Assembly (NCBI RefSeq): GCF_964199755.1
Contig: NC_133896.1
Location: 82,613,815-82,677,814, forward strand
Origin: Larus michahellis
Taxonomy: Eukaryota; Chordata; Aves; Charadriiformes; Laridae
Length of the DNA stretch: 64,000 nucleotides
Direction: 5' to 3'
Positions 24,958 through 38,800 of the stretch are shown here, in pieces (the first letter of the stretch is position 1; each line of letters starts with the position of its first letter). Made by a program: the position numbers and the translations under genes. Under the pieces are notes generated by a model. The model saw only the letters and a list, made by a program, of their open reading frames with translations. It was not told where the DNA came from and searched no databases.

Positions 24958-25717
24958 TGTCGTGGTTTTGGCCGGATTGGCCGATCAGAACGACAGATGG
25001 CCCCTCCCCCCGCCCCTCCAAAGGGAGGAGAGGAAGAGATAAGGAGATTTACGAGTTTAGAAAAAGAACTAAACTACTTTAATGAAAATAATACTCAATA
25101 ATGAAATAATAAATAATAATAAAATAAAATTAAAAAAAAAGTATACAATGTATACAAAACCGTATCCAGCTCCCAGCATGACGATCGTGTCACCAGCAGA
25201 CACAGGGAAAGTCCCAGACTGGAGTCAGCAACGGACAGGAGCTGGATTCCGGATCTGGAGTCAGGAATGCTTGGATGGGGATCAAAGGCAGAGGAACAGA
25301 CAGGGTCCTCCTCGGACATTGGCCATTGAAGAAAGAGAACTGACCCTTTGATCCCTCAGCTTTTATACCAAGCATGGGGCAGATGGGATGGAATACCCTG
25401 TTGGTCAGTTTTGGGTCACCTGTCCCGTCTGCTCCTCCCTGCAGGTGGGACCCCTCTACACTTTTCCGCTTCTGACCCTCTGGCGGGGCAAACAGCGAAG
25501 TTAGCTGACCTTCGTTGTTATAACAATAAGTATAAGCAAGAGCCTCTGTGCGTACCATGCCTTGGTATAATCAGGTCTTATCACTCTGAGAGCGAACAGT
25601 TTCTGAACTGTTAATAATAAGCTGTTAATTTCAGACTTTAGTCAGTTAAACGAGGCCCAGCTAAAAAGTAAAATTACAAATCAGAAAGTTGGTTCTGTTT
25701 TACCTCAAACCAGGACA
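24958..25717 (-). mobile_element. Solo LTR of an endogenous retrovirus-like element
   Basis: About 760 bp bounded by imperfect terminal inverted repeats: TGTCGTGGTTT at the left end and AAACCAGGACA at the right end (10 of 11 positions complementary). The flanks GGTGG and GGTGT could be a 5-bp target duplication with one mismatch. Read on the minus strand it has the right order: TATAAAA at 25367-25361, then ATTAAA at 25083-25078 as a possible poly(A) signal. The terminal TGTC-TGGTTT style resembles avian ERVL-type LTRs. No internal retroviral coding region, primer-binding site or second LTR was seen, so this is a solo LTR left by recombination. Confidence 0.8.
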
Positions 25718-28700
25718 GGTGTGTGTTTGGACTCCATGACAGAGGATTACCTTGGAGGAGAGTGCTGTTATAGAAAGGAGTGTAGCTGAACTGTGCACCT
25801 GCTCTTCGTTTCTTCCAGCACCGGATTCCATTCCAGCAGCGTCCTGCAGCCATCAGTATGGGGCGAGGACTCCTTGCCCTGCGTGGAGACTGATGCTGCT
25901 GAGCATCACCTACTGCACACAGATGTAGCTGAGCAATAGGGCCTTGGCTGATTCTGCACTTTACGTGGATACAAACTAAAGCTACTCTGCTGTGTGTCTC
26001 ACAGATTAGCTTCCATCATCCTACCATAGGAAGAGGGAGGGGAGTAATTTTAGTTTCTGTACCTCCTGTGAAGCTGGATCTTGCACAGGACAATCCAAAC
26101 ATGAATTGTCAGGCAAGGATGGTGCACCGGGGCTGAACGTTCCCCACTAATGAGCTACTGGAGAGTGAGTAGGGTCTTTGTCACATGACAAGGAGATGCA
26201 GGGGCAATTCAACAGCCAAAGGGTATGTGGAAATTAAACAAAATGACTGCTTTTTAAAATCAAACCTCATGATTTAAGGATCTCCAGCTCGTGATCTGGG
26301 ATCCTCAAGCGAGGCAGTGCTGAGTCCCTGTATAGACAGGTAGGTCTCCACAAACTGGCTAGCGCCGGCTGTGGGAGCATGATGGCTAAGCACAATGTCA
26401 GGTTTAGGAGTAGGAAGATCTGGGAGGGGTGTGGGGATTGAAGGCCTGGATTTGGCCACAGTCCTGAAAGTTCTCCCGACCACCATGCCCTGCAGCAAGG
26501 CTGGGATTTGCGGTTGTTTAAAGGGAGGGATTTGGAAAGTGCGTTTAAATCTCAACTTCGAAGTTCCAGAGTAACCCTGAAGCCTGGGCAAGTTCCCTCT
26601 GTGAGGCAAAGACACAAGCATTGCACGTTCTTTTGGTTGAGAGCGAGCTCTCTCCATAACGCGCCGAGGAGATGCGCCAGCGAGGCAGGCTGCTGAAAGC
26701 CTGCTCCACGCTTCACGTGCAGCTTAATAGGACCGGAATGAACGCATAAATTCAGCGCAGCAGTTAGCATTACCAGTGCTCAGTGCAGTGACAGAAGTGG
26801 CTGCGCTGAGGTTGGCTTCATTCCAGGAGTCACTTTCTCCCTCTTTCTGCATCTTTGTTTCAACAGGTGCTTTGTCCTTCTCTTTGTTCAGTTTCCTCAG
26901 CAGCCCAGGAGCAATGCAGAGCCCAACTCTGCAGAACGGGATTTTTGCCAGAATACAGCTTTCTCTGAAACTTTTTTTTAAAACAGCCTTGCAGATGCTG
27001 CAGCTTTCTTTGCAAATGTCTCTTCTCCCCCTTGTCCTTACCTCTGGCAGTGTCTGTCCTTGTTGATACAAAAAAAGCAGAGTTGGAGACAATCAGTCTG
27101 CACCTGGTGTTGGTACTTAGAGAGCACCACTGGCTAGAGCTTCAGCTCTCCTGGAGAGGGAAAGACCTCACTTATCACTGCCGATGCCACCGTGTTCTTA
27201 TCATCTGTTTTCCAATGCTTAGCAAAGCACAGACAACAGGTTCGGTAGAAGTCCCTGGAACAGAGGTTTATTGGGAAAGCAACTGCTGCAGTGGTCACAC
27301 ACCCCCACGTGGATTCTACCTACTACTTACTGACCCCCGGAGGCGGTAGCTCCTGCCTGAGCCCAGTGTTGCAGGAGGAGCTCACACAGAAAAATAAAAA
27401 AACTCACTCATATGAATATGCGTACATGTAATGACATTTTTGACTCAGTATCCAGTGCAGTGTCTCTGACGACTTACTTAACACCCCTTCTGGGTCCTTC
27501 AAAATGTTCTTTCTTGGACTTAAATTGTAGTACCTGTGGCGTCTGGCTACTAGAGAGCATTTGGAGAGGTGGCTGGCTTCCAGGAGAATTTAAAGGCAGG
27601 GGAAAAAAACCACTTTTGTGCAAAACACATTGACTTTTCTGTGGCCTAAGCTTCCCCTTCTCTGCTTAGACCACTGCTTAGACACTTAGAAAGTGCCAAA
27701 CATCACACTCATCTGCTTATCCTTCAAAAAATTAAGCGGTTGAGATGATTCAACCGGGAGCCTTGGTGGTATCCATGCTTCATCTAGCTTGTGACCAGAT
27801 CTGCTGCTTGAGGACTGAGGACCGCCTACTTCCAGGGACGCAGATACAGCCTCAACTGCTTGTGTGTCTCTTGCCTGTCTCTGGGCCAAGTGATCAGTGG
27901 GTCTGTGGGCTGAGGAAGCTTCTCAGCCACAAGACAGCAGCCAGATACTGCATGCCCTGCCATACGCTTCAGTGGGTGCAGAGCCCTAAGAGGTGCTTGC
28001 TTCCCAAGTGCCTCCTGGCCTCCAGCAGCTGGTCATTGTGCCAGTAATGGGAGAGGGAGATAGGGCTGAGCTGCATGAATCATGCACACCAAGCCCGCGA
28101 CTTTGTTTTTGCTGCTCCAACATCTATTTCACTCTGCGTCAGCATCTGGGAGTTGGATTAGGTTGATGGCTGAGGATGTACGTTTCCAATCAGTGCTAAG
28201 TCCAGAACTTCAGAGGTGTCTAGTGTCCACTCTCACAAAAGGGCTGCTGGAGTCAGTACTCTGAATACCTTTGCCATTGGGAGCCCCTGTGCTGTTATGA
28301 GGGATCTGTCTGTCTCTTGGAACTGCTGTGCATCTACTGTGAACAAACAAACGTCAGCTGGGATTGTTCAGCAGGCACTGCCCGTACTTTGTGAGACCCA
28401 TGGAAAGGAACGAAGTGCAATTTAGTGTCAGAGTGATTCGCGTTCTTGCTTGGTTCCCCTTCACTTGTTTATCCAGGTGCACTTACATCTTTTTCTCAGC
28501 TGTTGGCACCAACATCTCTGAACTGAACAAAGCCCAGGGGGAAAAAAAAAGGAGAGAGAGAATTTGTATCTGCCCACTATGGGGAGGGTTGGGGGTGAGG
28601 AGGGTGGATGTGTGTGTGTTAAAAAAAAAAAAAAAAAAAAAGAGCTGCAAACCCTAGTTTCCTTGTTATGCATCAGTCTTTCCTAAAGAAAAGGAGAATA

Positions 28701-29590
28701 TTACTAAGCCCTACATATTTAAGAGCTCAGTTTGGTACTGGAGGATAAATCAGTGGTGTATTTTGATATGAAATGGCCATTTACACTAAAAGAGAAGAAC
28801 TTCCTTATCTTAAGAATAAGTAGTTTCAACAACCAGTTTTTCTTTTCAGTTATGGTAAGATACTCAGGGAAAATTTTGGTATAATCAGTAGACTAACAGG
28901 TATAAAATCAGTATGCGGAAAGAAGCTCCCGAACTAGGTAGCTCCCGCACGTAGGGCTAGAGCCACAGCCTCTTAGTAGCTGGAGAAAACCCTGTAGAAC
29001 TCAAGCCGCACGGTTTTTGACCTGCCTGACTGATGCTCAGCCCTCATTTCCACGGGTGAGTGTGTGTGCGTAAGCTGACCCTGAACCGGACCACGCAGGA
29101 CTGTGTGATATAGCTGCAGCGAACTGCAACTGTGGGATTTCCCCTTCAAACTGGAAATACCCCTCGGGCAAAGATGAGGTGAGGACTCCAGCCTCTGCCT
29201 GCTCCCTGTGCTCTCCTGCTGGGGAAGGCAGCACTCCGCAGAAGAGCAGACCGCTGTGAATATATACTTACGTTGTATAAAGCCTGGTCTTCGGTTCAAG
29301 ACTGAGGCTCGCCTTTGGAGCTACAGACTCAGAAACCTTGGGGACAGTATGACCACAAGAGTTCACGGTGAGCTCCAGCTGAGTGGACATGGCAAGGGGA
29401 CGTGGGACAATCCCGCTGGAAGCGAAACAATGGGACTGGGGCCGCAACTGGCACAGGGAGCAGGGTCAGCGCAGTGAACAGGAAACAGGCTGTTGCTTAG
29501 CGAAACAAAAAGCAAATTTGTCTGAATGATGCTGGTCGGTCCCTCCACAGGGGAGTAGGAGAGCAGAGAGGCTGGAGTCCAAAAAGACTT
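25718..29590. other. Intergenic region between genes A and B
   Basis: About 3.9 kb between the LTR and the gene B promoter. No exon of the A2M family, no RNA gene and no named repeat was recognised. Open frames on both strands are short, overlap one another, and resemble no known protein. The region holds one AATAAA-like run at 27394-27399 and a GT/poly(A) microsatellite near 28.6 kb. Distal regulatory elements for gene B may be present but nothing specific can be shown. Confidence 0.6.
28607..28641. repeat. (GT)n followed by poly(A)21
   Basis: A short run of alternating T and G ends in 'gtt' and is followed directly by 21 consecutive A. It could be a plain microsatellite or the A-tail of an old retrotransposed sequence. 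The 5' side shows nothing recognisable, and no target duplication was found. Confidence 0.85.
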
Positions 29591-29592
29591 CG

Positions 29593-29670
29593 ATTGGCTG
29601 GGGAACATCCTGAATGGTACAACCCTGTGCCTGCACCGCTATAAACACGGGAATGAAGCAGAAGGAAGGA
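29593..29670 (+). promoter_or_regulatory. Core promoter of gene B
   Basis: An inverted CCAAT box (ATTGG, 29593-29597) lies 43 bp upstream of a TATA box (TATAAA, 29640-29645). The spacing is typical of a regulated vertebrate TATA promoter and predicts a start near 29670 and a 5' UTR of roughly 140 nt before the ATG at 29812. It matches the expected position for the complete gene B. No estrogen-response palindrome or other hormone element was convincing by eye. Confidence 0.6.
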
Positions 29671-29811
29671 AACTTTGGGGTTTCTTGTCTGCTTCCTGGG
29701 AGAAACAGCAACAACAGCAGTTGGCCTGGGGACCTTGGAAGGGGAGAAGCTGCACCCTACCTTCTCTCCTGACCAGCCGTCCAGAGGAATCCACCTCTCT
29801 GGGGGTCTCCT

Positions 29812-29876
29812 ATGAAAATGTGGACTCTCTTCCTCCTGAGTTGCCTGCTCTACACCCTGCGGATAGTGGCACAACC
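29812..29876 (+). other. Gene B exon 1: start codons and signal peptide
   Basis: The exon encodes Met-Lys-Met-Trp followed by a hydrophobic core ([12 protein letters not shown]) and a likely cleavage after Arg-Ile-Val-Ala, before Gln-Pro-Arg-Tyr-Leu. A TGA at 29770-29772 closes the frame upstream, so 29812 is the most 5' possible start. It has C at -3 (weak), whereas the ATG two codons later has A at -3, so leaky scanning between them is plausible. The donor is GTAAGT and the exon ends in phase 2, as exon 2 of gene A also requires. Confidence 0.85.
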
Positions 29877-32800
29877 GTAAGTGCCATTTAAAAATCTCAT
29901 GAGCTATAGTTGTGATGCTGAGGAAGGGGCCAGGATAGCAGGGAGAGTGCGTGGGACTCTGCAAGTCATCTGGATGGGATAGGCATGGAGTGGTGCACAG
30001 TATTCCACAAGCCTTGTTATGAAGACAGGATTCTACTGAAGGTAGGATCCTCTCACATGGATCTTGCCGCATACGAGAACTAGGTGAGGACTGGTAGTGG
30101 GAACGAGAGGAGTGAGGGACTGCAGCTTGAAGGGAAAGGTGTAGGATTCCTGTGAAGGGCAAATGAAAAGGGTTACAGGGGTGGGGATGATTAAGTAGAA
30201 ACCAGTCTGCTGCCAAGGTAGTTGAGGAGCTGTCTCAAAGCAAGAAGGGTGAAGTGAATCCTTTTCTATTGAGGGGCTGGAGTAAAGCTGCAGAGAGTAC
30301 TGACCTTATGATGTGGGACCAAAATGGACCTAGAGCCTCAGAGAGTTTTGGGATCAGAACTGCACAGGCGCAGCCTCAGGTCTGAATGAGCACAGACATG
30401 TGGCAGGTTTGGATTCGGACCCTAGCCTGAACTTTGCAGCTTGCTCCATTTCTTAGTCCCATAGTGCAGTTGCCTTTTCCATGTGTACTGGGAACACCTG
30501 AGAATGCTTCCCTCTGCAGAAGCAGAGATGGTCTCTACCGTATATGTTTCTCTGTGCTACTGTAGCATCCTCCAAAACCATGTACACACCAGTGTGACCT
30601 GAGGCCACCTGAAAGCATTTCTCTTATATTTTTCTGATGTTAACTATATACCTTGAGAGAGGTTCACGCTCTCATTGTTAATCTGTCCCTCTCAGTCCAG
30701 CAGAGCAGCACCTCCTGTCCCCAGAGAGGTGGTAAACCCTCCTGCTTCTTCAGACCATAGAGTATTAGTGTCAAGAGTGCGTGAGACTACTCCCAGGATG
30801 TGATGTCTTGTTTCCCCCCTGCAGGAGGTACCTGGTCATCGTTCCAGCTGCACTGCCTTACCCTTCTTCCCAGAGGGTGTGCTTAGACCTCCGTGGGGTG
30901 GAGAAGCCTATTCGCGTGGCCTTAACTCTTGTCCATCCATCTGGCAACTTCAGCCTCTACCGCAAGGTTGTCCGCAACAACTGGACCTTCGAGTGCTCCA
31001 AATTTCAGGTCAGGATCATTTTTGGCAGGGCCCTCTGGCTGGCAGCTCCCAGCATGCTCTTTTGGCTCATGACTCCTCTCAACCAGAGAAAGAGAGAATG
31101 AGGATAACGGGAGGAGAAAGGGCATGGAAAGGAGCGAATTCAGAGTCAGGGAGAGTCTTTAGTGGGAGCCTAGTGCCTCTGCTCCCTGCCTTTGTCTGTC
31201 TGCAGAATACTGTTCCTGCTGTGTATCTCACAGTCCACCCTGGTGGCACAACCGAGGGAAGGCTGCCTGGCCAGGCACCAAAGGACTGAGGACAATGGAA
31301 GAGCTTAGAAGCGACCAAATGGCGGCCACGTAACTCATTTTCTCCCCTGAGAAGGAAGCACTGTCACAGGGTGTTGTTTGTGACTCTTAGTGCAGGAGGA
31401 GCCAGACTTTTTGTCTCAGTCTCTCATCACATCTGCTTCTCTCCAAGCTTCTCTTTACGGGCTGGAAAATGTGCTGTGGGAATAAGAAAGATGTGGGAGG
31501 TTATGCACACAAGCTCAGCACAAGGCTTTCTGGTCTGCCAAACCCATGAACCTCATTTTCTTGGTTTGCCCTGATGAATAAGGGTGGATTTCAGCCTGCA
31601 TGACCCCCACAGGCCAGGAAACACGTTCCTTATCAACATAGACCTTTTCTTCCCTTGGTTTGAGTCTTCTCCATCTTGCTCCATGCAGGCTGTAACAGTG
31701 GATCTGTGAAGAGGGCAGTCACAATTTCTGTGCCAGAACAGGCTTCCTTTTCCTCTTGTCCAAATGCAAAGGCCTTATCTCCTGTGCTTCCATAGACATA
31801 GCCCTCAGCCATTGAGGGGACATCCTGTGCAGGCCTTCAGAGTAAGACAGGGAAAAGGTTGGCCTGATAATGCAGCAGGAATGAGGACAAGAGCACTGCT
31901 GCTCTGATGCCATCTTGTCCTTTCTGGCTGCCTGCTAAGCTGGTGGCTCCTCTTTTGTGTCCTAGGTCCCCCAACCTGCAGGCAGCCAAGAGGTGGGCAC
32001 TGTCCACCTGCACATCTCCAATGGCCACTACTTCAGTGCAAAGGAACAGAAGCAAGTCCTGATCCACAGGGCTGGTACAGGCACCTTCATCCAGATGGAG
32101 AAACCCATCTATAACCCAGGGCAGACAGGTGAGCACTCTGCACGGAGCGCCCCAACAGCTCCCCTGCCTTGATCTGCCTGCGCTTTGATCCCCACTTCCC
32201 TTGAGTGGCATGCCAAGTACTTTGTGCCGTGCAACCTCCATGGGGACAGAGGGGGAAGATATCTGCTGCCTTCTGATGTATCCATGCACTGCGTTTTAGG
32301 GGTGGGAGGGGACTGCAAGGGTGAGTCTCACATGCTTTAGGAGCAGAGCTGTCTCGAAAGAAGGAGCAGACCTGAACATGGTCTTCTCAGGCAGGCCCAG
32401 GTAGGACTGGTCTGCTCCCGCTGCGGATGAGGAAACGTAAGGGTTACTCCAGGCATAGCCTGTGGAAAAGCCCCTAAAATGGGAGGCTGGCTGCTGTGCT
32501 GCTGCCGCAGGTGGGGAGGGAAGGGGCGGTGAGCAGGGCTGGGCAAGGGGCAAGAGGGGCTGCGGGGCAGGTGTGGGGCTGCCGGCAGGGCTGCGTGGGG
32601 AGCCGTGGTTTCGAGGTGAGGCAAGTGCAGGGCAGCTCCGTTCCCAAACACCCTCACTCTCTATAATGTGCCCTTCTCCATTTTCTCCCTTCAGTGAAAT
32701 TTCGGATTGTGACGTTGACCGAAGGTTTTGCTCCCGTTAACAGAAAGGTAAAGCCCATCTAAGTGGAGGCGAAGGAGCCTCTGGGGTGCCTCTGCCAGTT

Positions 32801-35800
32801 TTGCCTCCTCTGCCAGCCACACGCCTGTGGGGGGCTGAGACAGTCCCAGTGTCTGCAGCACCCAGGGCAGCCAGTGCCAACCCGTCACTACACTAAACTG
32901 AATTGGAAGAGCAGCGTCTGTTTGCTGACGGCCGTGCCGTGGCTCTCCCAGGACGGCTGCTGGCCGGTGGGAGGGTTGGCGCGGCTGATGGTCTGTGGGG
33001 AGTGTGCCAGCGCTCCCTGCTCGCTGAGTTACTACAGGAGGGTCTGAAAGCAAGCTGCGACGCATCTGCGAAATTTTAAGGAAAAGTAATTGATATGGGG
33101 AGGGGTACGCATGAACTGATCATAAAAAGAGAAAAGAGAGAAAACAGTATTACCAAATTATAGTGGCTCGCTGCTGGCAGCAGCCCATTCTCCCCATGTC
33201 AAGGGAGTGAGAAGTTGCCAGAGACTTGCGTATGTGCTAGCCAGGAAACAGCAAGACTAGCATCTTTCTACGGTAAGCAATTATACCTGCAGCCAGCAGC
33301 TATAGCTACTTCACATTCCTCTTTCCTGAAGCAATTTAAAGGAGAGCCAACAGGAATTCATGCCATGACAGATAAATACTGAAGGGCATACGTGAGCAGA
33401 ATTGGATCAAATCCCTCTACACTGAAATAAAGGGAGAGATCCTTCCGGCGTCTTTATTGCTGACTTCATTTCGTCTTTTTCAGGCTGCTCATGAGGGTCT
33501 AGAATCATGCATTCCTTTCTCCCCGCAACAGAGAAGTCATATCTCTTATACTAGATAATAGAGCAAACAGCAGGTTTGCTTCCATGCCTACAATTTGTTC
33601 ATGAAGACATTTGACAGTAAACGTTCGATGTCTATGTGTGAATATAAGTAAATTAGCATTATAACTGTTACTAAGGCTCTGATGAAAATTCAAAAGAGGT
33701 CATGTTTAACCAAAGCGGTTATGAGGCTTGAGTGCAATGCAGCATTAAAGCTATTCTATACAGTTGGTAAATTAGGTGGGTTTGAGATAACACGGGTGCT
33801 GTTCACCAGCACGTTTTGCTTTAGCATTGGCGTTAGATTCAAATTATGAAAATAGTTAACCTGCACTCTTTTTTGTTGTTGTTTCAGTGAAAACAGAGCT
33901 GCCTATGATAACTTGCATGAAAGCTTAGAAGGATGAATAGTGAGAATTAAAGGTGGCCTTCTGTTTACAGACCGGTTACTCGCCCAAGCCCCTGCTCCTG
34001 CCTCCTTATGCCCCACACTCCTAAATCACATGTCCTTCAACACTACTGCCTCCTGGCTGACAGTTGCAGTGATATAAGAAGAAACAGAGAATTAATAGGC
34101 CTAGAAAGACTGAAGTATTTTCTTCTTTGTCCCTCCCTGTTACTGTCAGCCGCAGTCAGCAGTAATTTGTATCTCCAAGCCTTACCTCCTAGGCTAGGGA
34201 TTTTACAGGAAAATGTGGGGTGTATTCTTCCTGTAGCTGACGCAGTTTTGCTAATTCTTGGGATTTATGTTACAAATCTGATGCCTTTGATATTTATGAA
34301 CTTGGAATAATGGTATTTGTGAGTCTCCACTTTTCTCCTTTTTTATAGTAAATTCTAGCTTTCACAGTTGCGGAGTAGCTATCAAAGTGCATCTTAAAAA
34401 TCAGGTATCAAAAAGCAAATCCAAAGAATGGCACGGATTTTTATGTAACATATTTTCCTTACTATTTCAAAGCCATTCTCCTGGTTTCGGTAGGATCGAG
34501 CTCCTTGTGTGGTAATGTTTGGGGCTGGAGGTGCTGTCACAGCACACGGGCTAGGTGGGTAAAGATAAGTTTATATGCAGGTTGCTACGTCGTGCCAGTT
34601 TCTGACTTTGCTATCTGTTTGCTTTGCAGTACCCCATGGTGGAAGTCCAGGTGGGTGTTTCAGACTCCTCAGGTGTTATGAGGAAAGGTGCTTCTGTATG
34701 GATAATACCTAGGCTGTTGTCTTACTGACTCAAGTCACTTTTCTTAGGGTCTGTGTATACACATGCATGCGCATACTCTGTCCGCGTACTTCTTGTTAGC
34801 AAGCATTGACAATCCAAATTGTTCAGCTTCCATCCATTTCAAAGTTCAGGAGCACCATCCAGGCTTTAGCTAACTCTTACAGTTCATCTTTATGTAAGAC
34901 TGGAGAGTCTAAATGTCAGGACCTGTCATACCTTCTTTTCGATGGCAGTACAGAGTTGAGTAACCCTGGGTGGGTTGGGTTCACCTCTGTTGGTGCTCCA
35001 GCCCTCGGGTCACTTCAGCACCGTCTGGGGAAAAACCAGCAGGAACCTGTGAAAGCCTCTGAAATCTCTGAAACTGCTTTGAATCCAGTGTGCTCCGGAT
35101 AGAGCATAGCAGGTGTTGCTGATGACTGCATCTTCTTTCCTTTCCTTCCCTCGGATTGCAGGACCCAAACCAAAACCGCATTGTCCAGTGGATGGATGTG
35201 AAACCAAAACAGGGCATTGCAGACCTCTCTTTCCAGTTAGCTCCTGAACTCTCTCTGGGGACTTACACCGTCAGTGTGGCGAACCGGAAAGCATCCAGTA
35301 CCTTTAAGGTGGAGGAACGTGGTAAGATGGAGCACGGAGAACGAAGAATGGGATGGAAAAAGTTGGTTGTTTCTGTCTGTGTAACAATATATAGCCAAAC
35401 ATTGTAAACTAAGATTTACTGTCTGAGAGCTGGGATTAAACACAATTGTATAGAGTGGGCAACAGCAGAAATGAACATAAGTGAGATTGCGATGGAGATT
35501 CCTGGAGAAGGTGCCTGCTAACCATTAGGCTGCCAGAGTCAGAATACACTAAAGACCTCTGTGAGGCTGTTTGTACGTTGGGGGAAAAAAAGGGGCTTCC
35601 CTCTTTGGTTTCCCTGTTTTTAATTAGTCCTTACTTTTACCCCATGAACATGTTCCCTCATGGGACTCCTGCCTTGCACAAACACACTCTTCCCTTTTGT
35701 GATCCCATGTTTAGGTAGTATGTTGCCTTTGATGGAGTAATGCTGTAGTTTTTTTTTCCAGCGTTGCAAACATTTGACGTTTTCTTCGAGGGACCAGCTC

Positions 35801-38800
35801 AGATTTATGCTTCGGATAAAACTTTCCTACTGCATGTGTGTGGCAGGTAGGGAGAATGTTCAGGGGAAAGGAAAGAGATCATCAAAACTGTGTCTTTCTC
35901 TTTCTGTGTCTCCTATCTCCTGAATCCATTGAGGAGAAGTGACTCAAGAAGGGCCAAATTCAAAGAATCCAAATAGTGCAAGGGTCAAACTGATGGGTTC
36001 TTCCGTGGGGAAGAGGTACATGAGCCACACATCCAGCTATAGGGAGACTTGTCCTAGGCAGGTGATACCCTGCTCTGGAGGCTGTGTACGTTCAGCCTTG
36101 AAAGACCTTATGTGGGGAAAAATGCATATCTGATATGGGACTGATTTGCTGAGGTAAAGGAGCAGGAACTGGTGTTTCTTTAGAAGGCTATACTGCTTCT
36201 TCTCACTTACAAGCTGCTGAACTTACTACCTTCTTAGAAGCAGCAGGTGGGTTTCTTTAGTTACGGAGTCATTGGCAAAAACTGAGCAGATGAGGGTGTG
36301 AAGGAAGGCATGACCCCAGATGGTATAAGCACAAAGGAGGAAGGAGAATGACCTGGAAAGCACTTTGTACACAGATAAAGGGGGTGAGCTCATTTTTATT
36401 TGGGGCTGAGTCGTTTGGAGACTTTTGGTGTCTCTTTGCTGCTGGTCTGACACCATTTCTCATTAATTTGGATGTTTAAAACTAGACCATATGAAGCTCT
36501 CGTAGAAAACAGTACAGCACTCCGCATCCCCAGGATGGGTCATAGATGTCTTCCTGTTACTGATATCGTTGGTAACGTTTCTTATCGTTTGTTTCTGTCT
36601 CTGCTGGATACAGGATTGTGCTATTGCACTCCCCAAGTACACAATGTACTGTATTGTCACTTGTGCCTGCCAGCTTACCGGCTGCATTAACGCCATCATC
36701 AGGCATGCCACCACCTGTGTGGAGCAATGTGCTCAGCAAAACGCTCAGTGCCTCTGATCGGCAGCTCCTCTGGTCCTCTCCCTGCAGGTACAGCTATGGG
36801 AAAGCCGTGCAAGGGATCATGCGGGTGACTTTGTGCCAGAAGGCAAGGAGGCGTCCTCAAAATGCCAGCAAGGACATCTGTAGGGAATACAGCGGTCCGG
36901 TGAGTAAAATCCTGGAAGGCAGATGGGTAGTGAGGAGCACCACACAGGACAATGTGTCAAGGGCTGAGTGAACAGAATGAACTGCTATGTAGGGGAGGTT
37001 TGCCAACTTCTGTAATATATATGTAGACTAATAAGTAATTGGTTTTATTCAATTAATGCAATTATTGTTGCCCAGACCCACTGAGAAGCCTTGACCCCCA
37101 GAAGTTCTTCTGTGCAACTTTGCTTATTAGTGATAGGGAATAGAAAAGAGGAATTTCATAGAAAGACTGAGAGTTCTGTTCTTCTCTGGAAAGAAGCATA
37201 ACTAGCCAGGAACTGATGCAGTGTAGAAAACAACAATTAATAGAGCTTTCTCAGGTGCAAAAATACCTCGTTAAGGTGAACCTCTCCTGGAGCTGCACAA
37301 GGACACTAACATATGGTGGTTAATTCCACAGCCAAATCACACACCGGCTTTTATTCTTTATCTTTTTATATATTTATATATTGCATATTTTTATATTATT
37401 TCCCTTATCTTTCCATTCCTAACATAGTATTTCATAGCTGGTCTCTTATACATATGGTTGAAAACTTTTCATGCTTACTGACTTGTCATTATGACTTGTT
37501 ACAGCAGTTGTAATCTTCCAGCCCTGGAAAAGACTCATTACTTTGAATTTTCACTTGATTCTGCAGTTCTTCTAGCTAGTTCTCTTAAAATACTCATAGA
37601 TTTGCTCAGTGATCCAGTTAGTGCACTCTTCAGTTTTTTACTAAAACCGGAAAGTTGCCAACATTGTAACTTTGATAAAACTGTGAAGCGTGATTTGTTT
37701 TATATTCCTACAATATGAATTACACATATCCATGACTATAAAATAGAAAATACAGAATTTAAAGCGCGAACCATACCTATCTATAGATGAGTCTGCGTTA
37801 TTACTTGTTGCAATCAACAGTTATGACAGGATGCCCGACACCTTGTACTTCTAACTCCTTTCCTTCTCCCCAGCTCCAAATAATATCTACCACTTCCTAT
37901 TGCAGACCATGAGCAGGGGGTGCTTCACTCCCTCTGTAAGCACGTCAGTCTTCAACCTGGCTCCCAGTGAGGAAGACAGCAAGCTCTATGCAGAAGCCTC
38001 CCTTCTGGAGTTGGGCACAGGTACCCGTGGGATCTGCTTACAACCAGGTGCAGCAGAGAAGGTGCAAGGGCGAGAGGGACCATTCTGAGGGTTGTGAGGG
38101 TCAGAGCGGGCGTGCCTCCTCCTTTCCTCTGCCCGGTGCTGGTCCCATCACAGGACGCAGGGAGAGGTCCTGCCTGAGGAACTCCCTGTGCCCACAGAGA
38201 GCTACTCTGCCAAAAGCAGGTGGATGAGGTGGGACCGGGAGCGTGGTCCGTGAGGCCACAAAGGGACTTGGAAACGTCTTAACTAAAGAAGGAGCTGCCA
38301 CAGGAACAGCCTCCAGATCTTGAAGGGTGCTGCTGTTGGGAAGGAAGTTTGAGACACTCTGATTAGAGGGGCTGTGAATAACAAAGTGAGATTTAACTAG
38401 GGTGCGGTAGTCACCTCTGATACTGGTCCTGCTTCCCTTGCACTCTGCATTCCGACAGGGGTGCAGATCAACACCTCCAGCCAAATCCTCATCTCCAGGA
38501 CAGTTGCAAGGGCAGTGTTTGAGACACCAAATGCTTACTACATCCCTGGAGTACCCTACAGGGGGAAGGTAATTTTTTCCTTTGTTTCTTCCCTCCCCAT
38601 GGTTTGCTGAGGAATTTAGTGTCTGGTAAATTTTGCTGACCCAAACTGTTTTCTGTTCCCCAGGCAGAGTACTTTACCTTGCACTGTGTCACATTACTTG
38701 ACCATGCAACTCCATTTTCTGCATTTCAGATTCCCTGATGTCATTACACCTCCAGCTTCTGCTGAGAGCAATGAGCGATGTCTCAGCAGGGATGCTGGGA

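Noticed and set aside
29497..30216. A 239-codon minus-strand open frame over the start of gene B
   Set aside because: It runs antisense across the promoter, exon 1 and intron 1 of gene B, has a Pro/Ser/His-rich composition typical of chance frames, and resembles no protein family.
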